Counted from the stretch's first letter, positions 1 to 7,268 are shown. The stretch is DNA of 13,805 bases from Rhodospirillaceae bacterium (GCA_002717185.1 PBDC01000013.1:7675-21479), one strand, 5' to 3'. Made by a program: numbers and translations. The notes: generated by a model not told the origin, from the letters alone.

Positions 1-602
1 AGGTGCAGGATCAGGAAAGTCGGGATTAGGGTTGTCGGGAAACCAGCGAGAATGCCGGTCCATTTTGGTGGCAACGTTTCGGCGGTGGTTATCATGATGA
101 CGATTAGCGTGGCAGCGATTCCGCCGCGTGCTAGCAGCAACCGTAAGGTATAACGGACAGGTTTGTCGACGGTCACGAACGTGATCCGGCGGAAAAGCCA
201 CACCATGAAGATGAGTACGCAAACTGTCATCACGGTCGCGCTCGTGAGCGTGAACGGGATGGCGGCAATCGGAAAAGCAACCGCAAAAAAGACTACGACG
301 CCCAACAATGTGCTGCCAATTGCGGAAAATTTTTTCAGTCGCTGCGAAGCGACGTAGTAGGTCAGAACATAGGCAAGTGTCGCTACAAAGGCCGCGACCC
401 CGTGCGGCACACTGGCGACTGCAAACTCGACGCCCATCTCCAAACCGACAAAAAAATAGATTATCAGTGCGCTGAGCGGCAGGCCCGAGAAAATTCCTGC
501 CATGCGTGGGCTTACCCGCTCGGCGACTGCCGCCACTATCAGGACGAGGGTTGCTGACCACATACCTTTGGTCAGAATTGATGTAATAAAGGCTAGATCC
601 AT
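1..602 (-). CDS. polytopic membrane protein with internal duplication (partial)
   Basis: Read on the minus strand from ATG at 602, the frame is open for 200 codons and runs off the left edge, so the C-terminus is missing. An in-frame TGA (659-657) lies upstream with no other usable start between, which fixes the start, although no clear Shine-Dalgarno site precedes it. The protein is almost entirely hydrophobic, with about seven likely membrane segments in the visible part. Two stretches, about residues 16-42 and 163-189, align without gaps over 27 positions with 11 identities, each ending in an AGIFSGLP / TGILAGFP type motif, so the protein looks built from two copies of one membrane unit. 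The motif distantly recalls small GlpM/DUF3147-type inner-membrane proteins; this is a resemblance, not an assignment. It is divergent from the gamma-glutamyltransferase gene. Transport is possible but not shown. Confidence 0.75.
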   Translation of the reverse strand, partial: MDLAFITSILTKGMWSATLVLIVAAVAERVSPRMAGIFSGLPLSALIIYFFVGLEMGVEFAVASVPHGVAAFVATLAYVLTYYVASQRLKKFSAIGSTLLGVVVFFAVAFPIAAIPFTLTSATVMTVCVLIFMVWLFRRITFVTVDKPVRYTLRLLLARGGIAATLIVIMITTAETLPPKWTGILAGFPTTLIPTFLILH

Positions 603-867
603 CGCGCGTCCGAAAATGTGGGTGTATGCGCTGTTGATGCAACTCGGAACACGCGATCATCGCGGCGACGCGGACGACGTGAGAACGCATCATAGGGGCA
701 AGGTGCGTGTGATCCAAACCTCGCAAACATTGGTCTCGGCCGTTGCTGCGATCTGGGTTGGTCAATGGAGGGATGATTTTGTGTAGAACGACCACACCAT
801 CTTTTCAAATTTTTGCTAACTCATCTTGGCTCAACGTTACAGATGTTTACTTCGCCTTCAGTGCATG

Positions 868-885
868 GGTGTTGCTGGTAACACC
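868..885. promoter_or_regulatory. short inverted repeat upstream of gamma-glutamyltransferase gene
   Basis: GGTGTT and AACACC form 6 bp perfect arms around a 6 nt centre, about 90 bp before the ATG at 976. The size and placement would suit a dimeric repressor operator, and the TGGTAACACC part loosely recalls GntR-family sites, but a single 6 bp palindrome is weak evidence. Confidence 0.25.
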
Positions 886-962
886 TGCTGGCCGAAACTG
901 GCGCGACTTCCACTAGCCCTTTATAACGCTGTTTGTGTAAAAAGCCGTGATTGGCCCCGCGC

Positions 963-970
963 GGAAAGGA
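963..970 (+). promoter_or_regulatory. ribosome binding site deciding the start at 976
   Basis: GGAAAGGA sits 5 nt before ATG 976. It supports this start over the upstream in-frame ATG at 826, which lacks such a site. Confidence 0.7.
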
Positions 971-975
971 TTCTT

Positions 976-2574
976 ATGCGCAACCTCGACCTTCCCGGTC
1001 GCTCGCCGGTTCACGCCACGAGCGGAATGGCGGCGACTTCACACCCGCTATCGACAATGATCGCTATCCGCATTTTGCAGGAAGGCGGCAATGCGATGGA
1101 CGCCGCAGTCGCGGCGTGCGCGGTGCAATGCGTGGTCGAGCCGGGTTCAACCGGTATAGGCGGTGACTGTTTCATGTTGTTCGCGCCGGGCAATGGTGGT
1201 GACATCAAGGCTTTCAACGGCTCGGGCCGCGCGCCGGCGGCAGCCAATGTCGAATGGTATGTAGAGAACGGGTACGATGCGATTGAACGGTTCACGCCGC
1301 ACTCCGTGACGGTGCCGGGCGCTATCGATGCCTGGTCGACTCTTCTGAAGGACTTCGGAACCATGGGACTCGACCGACTGCTCCAGCCGGCGATTGAGTT
1401 TGCGCGGGGCGGTTATCCGATCCACAGCCGGGTTTCGGTCGACTGGGAAACTGGCGCCGAGGCGACCCTGCGCCACAATCCCAATGCGGAACGGGTCATG
1501 CTGCCGGGTGGCAAGCCACCGGCTGTTGGCACGGTCCATCGTCAGCCGCAACTGGCCGACACGATGGAACTGATCGCCAAGGAGGGGCGAGATGCCTTCT
1601 ATACCGGCCGCGTCGCGCAGGACATCGTCAGTCACCTGCAGGAGCTTGGTGGTCTGCACACCTTGGAGGATTTTGCCGAGGCTAAGGGTGAATATGTCAC
1701 ACCCATAAAGACCAACTATCGCGGCTACGACGTCTATGAGTGCCCGCCGAACGGACAGGGGATCATCGCGCTGGAGATGCTAAATATCCTGTCCGGCTAC
1801 GATTTCTCGAACATGGATCCGGCATCGGCTGAGCGGTTCCATCTGTTGATCGAGGCGACGCGCGTCGCTTACCGTGACCGCGACGATGCGGTGGCCGACC
1901 CGGGTCAGGCTCAGGTGCCGATCGACTGGATGCTGTCCTCGGAGCGGGCGGATGAGCTGCGCGAGGTTATTGTCGCTGACCGTGCGATGGCGCCGCCGCC
2001 GCCGAATTCGATCCCGGCCCATGCGGACACGGTATATCTCTGCATCGTCGACAACGACCGCAACGCAGTTAGCTTCATCAACTCGCTGTTCTCTGGCTAT
2101 GGTAGCGGAATCATGAGCCCTAAAACCGGCGTGATGCTGCACAATCGTGGTAATGGCTTCGTCGTCGAACCTGGCCATCCGAACTGCATCGCGCCGCGCA
2201 AACGGCCGCTGCATACGATTATCCCAGGTATGCTGGCGCAGAACGGTCGCGCTGTGATGCCCTTCGGCGTGATGGGCGGCCACTATCAATGCGTCGGGCA
2301 CAACCAATTCCTCGGCAATTTCATCGATTTCGGCCTCGACGTGCAGGAGGCGCTCGATCTGGGTCGTGTCTTCGCCCCACCGGGCAGCGATACGGTCGAT
2401 GTTGAATCTGGCGTGCCCGACGAGACGGTTGCCGAACTGACGGCGCGCGGTCACAAGATCACGGCGGCCGAAAAACCGATCGGCGGTGGCCAGGCTATCC
2501 TGATAGATTGGGACAAAGGGGTTCTGACGGGCGGCTCTGATCCACGCAAGGATGGTTGCGCGATGGGATATTAA
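976..2574 (+). CDS. ggt: gamma-glutamyltransferase-family Ntn hydrolase
   Basis: The 532-residue product has the full layout of gamma-glutamyltransferases (glutathione hydrolases). These are made as a proenzyme that cleaves itself before a Thr, which becomes the nucleophile. The N-terminal block carries EGGNAMDAAVA and GIGGD, then NGSGRAP, whose Arg85 matches the Arg that binds the gamma-glutamyl carboxylate in the family. The expected cleavage site is in HADTVYLCIVD, with Thr352 as nucleophile, giving subunits of about 351 and 181 residues. Downstream lie SLFSGYGSGI and RKRPLHTIIP, both typical of the small subunit. I see no signal peptide, so it is probably cytoplasmic, unlike the classical periplasmic enzyme. 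Cytoplasmic members in catabolic clusters often act on substrates other than glutathione, so the true substrate is open. It is followed 78 bp later by a hydantoinase B-type gene on the same strand. Confidence 0.9.
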   Translation: MRNLDLPGRSPVHATSGMAATSHPLSTMIAIRILQEGGNAMDAAVAACAVQCVVEPGSTGIGGDCFMLFAPGNGGDIKAFNGSGRAPAAANVEWYVENGYDAIERFTPHSVTVPGAIDAWSTLLKDFGTMGLDRLLQPAIEFARGGYPIHSRVSVDWETGAEATLRHNPNAERVMLPGGKPPAVGTVHRQPQLADTMELIAKEGRDAFYTGRVAQDIVSHLQELGGLHTLEDFAEAKGEYVTPIKTNYRGYDVYECPPNGQGIIALEMLNILSGYDFSNMDPASAERFHLLIEATRVAYRDRDDAVADPGQAQVPIDWMLSSERADELREVIVADRAMAPPPPNSIPAHADTVYLCIVDNDRNAVSFINSLFSGYGSGIMSPKTGVMLHNRGNGFVVEPGHPNCIAPRKRPLHTIIPGMLAQNGRAVMPFGVMGGHYQCVGHNQFLGNFIDFGLDVQEALDLGRVFAPPGSDTVDVESGVPDETVAELTARGHKITAAEKPIGGGQAILIDWDKGVLTGGSDPRKDGCAMGY

Positions 2575-2609
2575 AGTATGGTTTCAATTTTTCTGGAAAT
2601 CACGAGCCG

Positions 2610-2634
2610 GATTGGTCAGTTCGTTTAGCCAATC
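2610..2634 (+). other. small hairpin between ggt-type and hydantoinase B-type genes
   Basis: GATTGG and CCAATC form a 6 bp perfect stem (7 with a G-U pair) around a 13 nt loop, ending 5 nt before the AAGGAG site of the next gene. There is no T-run, so it does not look like a terminator. It could modulate translation or mean nothing. Confidence 0.2.
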
Positions 2635-2639
2635 TAACT

Positions 2640-2645
2640 AAGGAG
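2640..2645 (+). promoter_or_regulatory. ribosome binding site of hydantoinase B-type gene
   Basis: AAGGAG, 7 nt before ATG 2653, is a near-ideal Shine-Dalgarno site and fixes this start. Confidence 0.75.
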
Positions 2646-2652
2646 CATTTGA

Positions 2653-4284
2653 ATGAGCACCGGAATCGACCGGATCAACATGCAAATCATGTGGAATCGT
2701 TTGATAGCTGTTGTTGAGGAGCAGGCCCAGACACTGATCCGTACCGCGTTCAGTTCCATGGTTCGCGAGTGTGGCGACTTGTCGGCTGGTGTGTTCGATC
2801 TTGACGGACGCATGCTGGCACAGGCCGTCACGGGTACTCCCGGACATGTTAATTCTATGGCCGAGTCAGTGAAGCATTTTATTGATCACTTCCCAGTCGC
2901 GGAGATGCGGGAAGGCGATATCTACATCACCAATGATCCCTGGATGGGAACGGGACACTTGAATGATTTCGTTCTGACTACACCGGCCTTTCACAATGGA
3001 AAGTTGGTGGCTTTGTTTTCGTGCACCAGTCATCTGATCGATATCGGCGGCATCGGTTTCGGGCCAGATGCGACGGACGTCCACATGGAAGGTATCTATA
3101 TTCCGTTCCTGAAGCTGGCCGAAGGTGGTGTTATGAACGAGACGCTGCTGGCCATGGTGCGGGCGAATACGCGCCAACCCGTCGAGTCAGAAGGTGATGT
3201 CTATTCGCTGGCCGCCTGTAACGATATCGGCTGTGAGCGACTGTCGGAATTGATGGGAGAGTTTGCCCTTGAGAACCTTGATGAACTCGGCCGCTACATC
3301 ATCGATCGTTCACGAGAGGCGGTACTCGCGGAAGTAGCGAAACTGCCGAAGGGCGTCTACAAAAACACCATGCCAGTTGACGGCTACGATGCGCCTCTCG
3401 ACCTCGTTGCAACGATGACGATCTCAGATGATGGCATCCATGTTGATTATGATGGAACCTCGCCGATGTCGAAGCTGGGCATCAACGTACCGCATGCCTA
3501 TACGACCGCCTATACTTGTTTTGGTGTCGCTTGTGCTGTTTCGCCAGGCGTACCCAACAATGCCGGGTCACTTGGTCTTTTCACAGTTTCGGCACCACCG
3601 GGCTGCATCCTGAACGCGCCGAAACCGGCGGCGGTGTCATCCCGCCACATCACTGGTCAGATGCTGCCGGACGTGGTGTTCGGTTGCCTGCGGCAAGCGA
3701 TACCGGACAGGGTTCCCGCGGAGGGGACGTCCTGCCTGTGGAACCTAAATATGCGAGGGCGTAATCTTGGTGCGAACCAAGCGGGTGCAGGATACGTGGT
3801 GACGGTCGTGACTAATGGCGGCACGGGTGCACGGCCCAACAAAGACGGGCTTTCTGCGACGGCGTTCCCAAGTGGCGTGCGCGCCAATCCTATAGAGATT
3901 ATGGAATCTATCTCGCCACTCGTTTTCTGGAAAAAAGAGTTACGACCCGAGTCCGGCGGCGAAGGATGCTTTAGTGGTGGTCACGGGCAGTCGATCGTTG
4001 TCGAGAATAGGCATGGTGAGCCGTTTGATATTCTTGCATCCTTCGACCGCATAGATTGTCCGCCACGGGGCCGCGACGGCGGTGCGGATGGAGCAAACGG
4101 CTATGTTGGCCTAGCGTCGGGCGGTCGACTCAACGGCAAGGGGTTTCAGGAAATCCCGTCCGGCGATCAGCTGATCGTGGAGACGCCAGGAGGCGCCGGT
4201 ATTGGAGATCCCGCAGGGCGCAACAATGGTGCAGTGCAGGCCGATCGACGTGATGGTTTGATCGGACAGGCTGCAGCGGAGTAG
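2653..4284 (+). CDS. hydantoinase B/oxoprolinase family protein
   Basis: This 543-residue protein matches the hydantoinase B family (HyuB, the beta subunit of N-methylhydantoinase, acetone-carboxylase-like and 5-oxoprolinase enzymes). Near the N-terminus it has the LIRTAFS and GDLSAGVFDLDGRMLAQ blocks, then TNDPWMGTGHLNDF, which corresponds to the family's NDPYxGGTHLPD signature. The C-terminus has GGEGCFSGGHGQ, a CPPRGRDGGADG segment and the closing ETPGGAGIGDP, all in the usual order, so it looks complete. Family members normally work with HyuA, the ATP-binding partner, to open lactam or hydantoin rings or carboxylate ketones with ATP. No HyuA is found in the window: upstream is the gamma-glutamyltransferase and downstream is an 846 bp gap. 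The partner may lie elsewhere. Pairing with a gamma-glutamyl-bond enzyme suggests work on amide or lactam bonds (inference). Confidence 0.9.
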   Translation: MSTGIDRINMQIMWNRLIAVVEEQAQTLIRTAFSSMVRECGDLSAGVFDLDGRMLAQAVTGTPGHVNSMAESVKHFIDHFPVAEMREGDIYITNDPWMGTGHLNDFVLTTPAFHNGKLVALFSCTSHLIDIGGIGFGPDATDVHMEGIYIPFLKLAEGGVMNETLLAMVRANTRQPVESEGDVYSLAACNDIGCERLSELMGEFALENLDELGRYIIDRSREAVLAEVAKLPKGVYKNTMPVDGYDAPLDLVATMTISDDGIHVDYDGTSPMSKLGINVPHAYTTAYTCFGVACAVSPGVPNNAGSLGLFTVSAPPGCILNAPKPAAVSSRHITGQMLPDVVFGCLRQAIPDRVPAEGTSCLWNLNMRGRNLGANQAGAGYVVTVVTNGGTGARPNKDGLSATAFPSGVRANPIEIMESISPLVFWKKELRPESGGEGCFSGGHGQSIVVENRHGEPFDILASFDRIDCPPRGRDGGADGANGYVGLASGGRLNGKGFQEIPSGDQLIVETPGGAGIGDPAGRNNGAVQADRRDGLIGQAAAE

Positions 4285-4308
4285 CGCCGCCGTCGGTTAA
4301 TCCCATTG

Positions 4309-4336
4309 TTTCGTGTGAAGGTAGCAAGACACGAAG
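4309..4336 (+). terminator. hairpin after hydantoinase B-type gene, possible terminator
   Basis: TTCGTGT (4310-4316) and ACACGAA (4329-4335) form a perfect 7 bp stem, 8 with a T-G pair, around a 12 nt loop, 25 bp after the stop codon. No T-run follows, so it may be a weak terminator or an mRNA 3'-end stabiliser rather than a classical intrinsic terminator. Confidence 0.35.
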
Positions 4337-4337
4337 G

Positions 4338-4351
4338 CATCTATTTAGATG
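4338..4351. repeat. 14 bp palindrome CATCTA-TT-TAGATG
   Basis: The two 6 bp arms are exact reverse complements separated by TT, directly beside the preceding hairpin. As DNA it could be a dimer binding site. No function can be assigned. Confidence 0.3.
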
Positions 4352-4892
4352 TTGGTCAAGGCGTCGCGAGCTATGATTGCGCGGTGTGGCCTGCATCAAT
4401 CGTATTCAGCAAAAGTCCTTGAAAGGGTGGCAACGTTCGTGACAACGACGTAATCGAATATCATTGCCGGTTCAGACGGGGTAACTTTGATTTCCTGCGC
4501 TGGCTCGTAGACATAGGGTAGAAAAATCTGCCTCGTGGCTACAGAGTGTCCTTGGCCTTTGGGTCGCTTCCAGCTTTGGCCGGGGTAATTTTCAGCTTCG
4601 CACGTATCGCTATGCGTCAATACTCAGGACGGCAAAGATACACGGTTTATCTTGACCCGCCACAAATTGGGCACAATCCACTGACCAAATCACTTTTATC
4701 CATTGTGCTAGTGGAAAATGAACGCCGTGGAGCAGGTGAATCTAATCTTAGTTCAGTTTTGCGGAGCCACGCAAAAAAGAGAGAGGTTTCGTAGGCGTTT
4801 GCTATGCGCCATTGTTTGTTACGCACGGCACGCAATCGACGCTGGCATGTAGGCTTTTTGGTTCGCCGTCCCACCTATTGGTGTGCATATCG

Positions 4893-4909
4893 CTTTGTCA
4901 GCAACAAAG
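4893..4909. repeat. small hairpin CTTTGT-CAGCA-ACAAAG
   Basis: A 6 bp perfect stem with a 5 nt loop, followed at once by TATAAA, which resembles a -10 box but has no good -35 partner. It lies about 220 bp before xsc. Function unknown. Confidence 0.2.
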
Positions 4910-5013
4910 TATAAAAGATTAAACGAAATTATTCGGTTCCGTCGTTCTCGTGGACCGCTTCTACCTATATTCTTGCAAACTGATATATCGGATAGATATG
5001 CGCAGCGGGCGTA

Positions 5014-5019
5014 TTGACA
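5014..5019 (+). promoter_or_regulatory. TTGACA, possible -35 element upstream of xsc
   Basis: An exact match to the sigma-70 -35 consensus, 45 bp before a 19 bp palindrome and 112 bp before the original xsc start. The matching -10 position (about 5037-5042, AGATGT) is poor, so this promoter call is tentative. If real, the palindrome downstream would be placed to block transcription. Confidence 0.3.
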
Positions 5020-5063
5020 TCCGGCGGATAGCCGCAAGATGTTTCATGGAACGGGAAAGTTGC

Positions 5064-5082
5064 AATTTGCCACTGGCAAATT
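5064..5082. promoter_or_regulatory. 19 bp perfect palindrome, likely operator of xsc
   Basis: AATTTGCCA and TGGCAAATT are exact reverse complements around a single C. Allowing one mismatch, the symmetry extends to 5061-5085. It lies in the leader of xsc, 32 bp before its ribosome binding site, and is the most symmetric site in the window. An odd-centred palindrome of this size is typical of a dimeric transcription factor. It does not resemble the direct repeats described for the taurine regulator TauR, and no regulator gene is in the window, so the binding protein is unknown. Confidence 0.55.
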
Positions 5083-5113
5083 CCATCGTAACTAAAGATT
5101 TTTGATAAGCATA

Positions 5114-5122
5114 AGGGAGAGG
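5114..5122 (+). promoter_or_regulatory. strong ribosome binding site for the original xsc start at 5131
   Basis: AGGGAGAGG lies 8 nt before ATG 5131. It marks 5131 as the ancestral start, even though the frame is now interrupted at codon 15. A weaker AAGG (5164-5167) stands 8 nt before ATG 5176. Confidence 0.7.
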
Positions 5123-5130
5123 ACGCTGAC

Positions 5131-5175
5131 ATGACCAAGATGAGCACGGAAGAAGCCTTCGTTAAGGTTTTGTAG
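5131..5175 (+). pseudogene. xsc: original 5' end of xsc, cut by in-frame TAG
   Basis: From ATG 5131 the frame reads MTKMSTEEAFVKVL, then TAG (5173-5175), then MHGIEHAFGIIGSAMM. The residues before the stop match the usual Xsc N-terminus (TTEEAFVKVLQMHGIEHAFG as I remember it), where the stop position is Gln. A single CAG to TAG change explains it. Everything after the stop is intact. TAG ends several neighbouring genes (4282-4284, 9004-9002, 12196-12198), so general amber recoding is unlikely. Confidence 0.8.
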
Positions 5176-6912
5176 ATGCACGGCATCGAGCATGCCTTCG
5201 GGATTATCGGTTCGGCTATGATGCCAGCCTCCGACTTGTTCCCTAAAGCGGGGATCACCTTCTGGGACTGCGCACATGAGGGTAATGCGGGTATGATTTC
5301 GGACGGCTACAGCCGTGCCTCGGGGAAAATGTCTATGTGCATCGCGCAGAATGGTCCGGGCATTACTAATTTCGTGACGCCGATCAAGACCGCTTATTGG
5401 AACCACACTCCACTTTTGTTGGTCACACCGCAGGCTGCCAACAAGACCATGGGGCAGGGTGGCTTCCAGGAAGTGCCGCAGATGAGCATTTTCGAGGAAA
5501 TGGTCTGCTACCAGGAAGAAGTCCTTGATCCTGCGCGCATCGCGGAAGTCCTGAACCGCGTAATCACTCAGGCCTGGCGTGGTTCGGCGCCTGCGCAGAT
5601 CAACGTACCCCGAGATTACTGGACCCAGGTCATCGATATTGAAATGCCTCAAGTTGTCAATATCGAGCGACCCTCAGGTGGCCAGGCTTCGATCGAGGCA
5701 GCCGCTCAGTTGCTGTCGGAAGCCGAGTTTCCGGTGATCCTGAACGGTGCTGGCGTCGTGCTTTCGGGTGGCATACCAGCCTCGCAGGCCTTGGCTGAAC
5801 GATTGATGGCGCCGGTGTGCTGCGGCTACCAACACAATGATGCCTTCCCGGGCTCCCATCCGCTATTCGCGGGCCCGCTCGGATATAATGGTTCAAAAGC
5901 AGGCATGGAATTGATCGCCCAGGCTGACGTGGTGTTGGCGCTTGGTACACGCCTTAACCCATTCTCGACGTTGCCGGGTTATGGCATCGATTATTGGCCG
6001 CAAGATGCCAAGATTATTCAGGTTGACATCAACGCCGATCGAATTGGCCTGACCAAGAAGGTTGATGTCGCCATTCAAGGCGACGCCAAGCAGGTTGCTG
6101 AGCAACTTCTTGGCAAGCTCTTGCCCTCCGCTGGTGAGTCTAATCGAGCAGAGCGAGAAGGTGTCATCGCGACGACGAAATCGCGTTGGCTGCAGGAACT
6201 GTCCAGTATGGATCATGAGGATGATGATCCCGGTACGACCTGGAATGAGCGTGCGCGTGCTGCCTATCCGGAGCGAATGAGCCCACGTAAGGCATGGCGA
6301 GCGATTCAGTCTTCCTTGCCGCGCGAAGCGATCATCTCGTCCGACATCGGAAATAACTGCGCCATAGGAAATGCCTATCCGACGTTTGAGGAAGGGCGAA
6401 AATACCTGGCGCCAGGTCTGTTTGGCCCCTGCGGCTACGGTTTCCCCGCTATCCTTGGCGCGAAAATTGGCTGCCCGGACATACCTGTCGTTGGGTTCGC
6501 TGGTGACGGCGCCTTTGGCATTTCGATGAATGAGATGACCGCGTGCGGTCGCGACGAGTGGCCGGCTATCACCATGATCATCTTCCGCAACTACCAGTGG
6601 GGTGCGGAGAAGCGTAATACGACGCTTTGGTATGACGATAATTTCGTCGGCACTGAACTCGATCTTGACGTGCAATACGCTAAGATTGCCGAGGCTTGCG
6701 GTTTAAAAGGTGTGCAGGTAATCACACAGCAAGATCTGACCGACGCCCTGGCAACCGCTGTGAAGGAGCAGATGGAGGACGGGGTAACTACCTTTATCGA
6801 GGTTGTCCTGAACCAAGAACTAGGTGAACCGTTTCGCCGCGATGCGATGAAGGCACCAGTACCGGAAGCGGGTATCGATCTTGGCGATATGCAGTCGCAA
6901 GCTGCCGAATGA
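5176..6912 (+). CDS. xsc: sulfoacetaldehyde acetyltransferase, 5' end interrupted
   Basis: Xsc (EC 2.3.3.15) is a cytoplasmic thiamine diphosphate enzyme that converts sulfoacetaldehyde and phosphate to acetyl phosphate and sulfite, the central step in breakdown of taurine, isethionate and other C2 sulfonates. The product shows HAFGIIGSAMMP, FWDCAHE with the cofactor-activating Glu35, the IAQNGPGITNFV segment, and HTPLLLVTPQAANKT. The diphosphate-binding motif starts GDGAFG at residue 443 and ends at Asn472. The C-terminal GEPFRRDAMKAPV is also typical. The ancestral product had 593 codons from ATG 5131; the TAG at codon 15 leaves 578 residues if translation restarts at the adjoining ATG 5176. 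The loss would remove part of the first helix of the Pyr domain, so activity is uncertain. No pta gene, its usual partner, is nearby. A terminator follows at 6925-6948. Confidence 0.92.
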   Translation: MHGIEHAFGIIGSAMMPASDLFPKAGITFWDCAHEGNAGMISDGYSRASGKMSMCIAQNGPGITNFVTPIKTAYWNHTPLLLVTPQAANKTMGQGGFQEVPQMSIFEEMVCYQEEVLDPARIAEVLNRVITQAWRGSAPAQINVPRDYWTQVIDIEMPQVVNIERPSGGQASIEAAAQLLSEAEFPVILNGAGVVLSGGIPASQALAERLMAPVCCGYQHNDAFPGSHPLFAGPLGYNGSKAGMELIAQADVVLALGTRLNPFSTLPGYGIDYWPQDAKIIQVDINADRIGLTKKVDVAIQGDAKQVAEQLLGKLLPSAGESNRAEREGVIATTKSRWLQELSSMDHEDDDPGTTWNERARAAYPERMSPRKAWRAIQSSLPREAIISSDIGNNCAIGNAYPTFEEGRKYLAPGLFGPCGYGFPAILGAKIGCPDIPVVGFAGDGAFGISMNEMTACGRDEWPAITMIIFRNYQWGAEKRNTTLWYDDNFVGTELDLDVQYAKIAEACGLKGVQVITQQDLTDALATAVKEQMEDGVTTFIEVVLNQELGEPFRRDAMKAPVPEAGIDLGDMQSQAAE

Positions 6913-6924
6913 TCTATGCCATGT

Positions 6925-6948
6925 CGGGAGAGCCTTTGGGCTCTTCCG
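6925..6948 (+). terminator. intrinsic terminator after xsc
   Basis: CGGGAGAGCC and GGCTCTTCCG pair over 10 bp with one G-U pair around a TTTG tetraloop, followed by a T-rich tail (GCTGTGTTTCTT). It starts 13 bp after the xsc stop and likely separates xsc from the next gene's transcription unit. Confidence 0.75.
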
Positions 6949-7257
6949 GCTGTGTTTCTTGGCTAGGGAGAAAAATATTGGAAGCGCGTAGGACGCACTC
7001 ATACACTGGGACCATATCTGAAACCCCTTAGCCCAGATTGGATATTGCAGCATTTGCCCGGAAAAATTATTCGGACCGTAAATGGGTTCATGCTGATGAC
7101 TTCCTCATATAGTCAGTACTCCATGATGCGGCGAATCTGCTATGATCCAGCCCTGTGGAAAAGCAACACGTACACCCGGTTGCGGCAACCCGACCGGCCA
7201 CTTACGCTACCCCGTATTGGTCACGGCGCAGGATCCGGGCGCAGAAAAGTGTGTGGC

Positions 7258-7264
7258 GAGAGGA
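7258..7264 (+). promoter_or_regulatory. ribosome binding site deciding the start at 7269
   Basis: GAGAGGA stands 4 nt before ATG 7269. This and the fit to the family N-terminus favour 7269 over the upstream in-frame ATG at 7155. Confidence 0.6.
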
Positions 7265-7268
7265 TTCG

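Larger units (their letters stand above)
603..975. other. divergent intergenic region, no gene seen
   Basis: This 373 bp stretch separates the leftward membrane-protein gene from the rightward gamma-glutamyltransferase gene. The frame of the latter is open back to an ATG at 826, but those 50 codons show no family similarity or signal peptide, and a good ribosome binding site stands before the ATG at 976, so I treat 826-975 as leader. Promoters for both directions should lie here. A TATAAC at 922-927 could be a -10 box for the rightward gene but has no convincing -35 partner. One short inverted repeat lies at 868-885. Confidence 0.5.
4285..5130. other. long intergenic region, no supportable gene
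   Basis: This 846 bp stretch holds only short open frames on either strand, none with recognisable family motifs, ribosome binding sites or good coding character. I saw no tRNA-like TTCGANTCC arm. It contains a hairpin just after the preceding gene, two palindromes and, near the right end, the leader of xsc with a strong ribosome binding site. It is far longer than most gaps here, so a decayed gene, a small RNA or a long regulatory leader are all possible. Confidence 0.5.
6913..7268. other. intergenic region between the two ThDP enzyme genes
   Basis: 356 bp containing the xsc terminator and, beyond it, the presumed promoter of the next gene. TATAGT at 7108-7113 is a fair -10 box but lacks a good -35 at proper spacing. 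The following gene's frame is open back to ATG 7155, but that extension has no family similarity, so I see no further gene. Confidence 0.5.

Noticed and set aside
826..975. N-terminal extension of the gamma-glutamyltransferase frame from ATG 826
   Set aside because: No ribosome binding site, no signal peptide and no family similarity in the 50 extra residues; ATG 976 has GGAAAGGA at 5 nt.
1780..2454. 224-codon minus-strand frame inside the gamma-glutamyltransferase gene
   Set aside because: It is an antisense shadow of a well-supported gene and its translation is rich in Arg and His without domain features.
4282..4419. Amber read-through after the hydantoinase B-type gene as support for recoded TAG
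   Set aside because: The frame stays open for about 45 codons, but the family's C-terminal signature already ends before the TAG and the added residues match nothing I know; chance is enough.
4396..4874. Short open frames in the gap before xsc (both strands)
   Set aside because: They overlap each other, lack ribosome binding sites and contain no recognisable motifs.
5893..6675. 260-codon minus-strand frame inside xsc
   Set aside because: Antisense shadow of the strongly conserved Xsc frame, with no family features of its own.
7155..7268. Extended start of the second ThDP enzyme at 7155
   Set aside because: The extra 38 residues are basic and unlike the family; the site GAGAGGA precedes ATG 7269.
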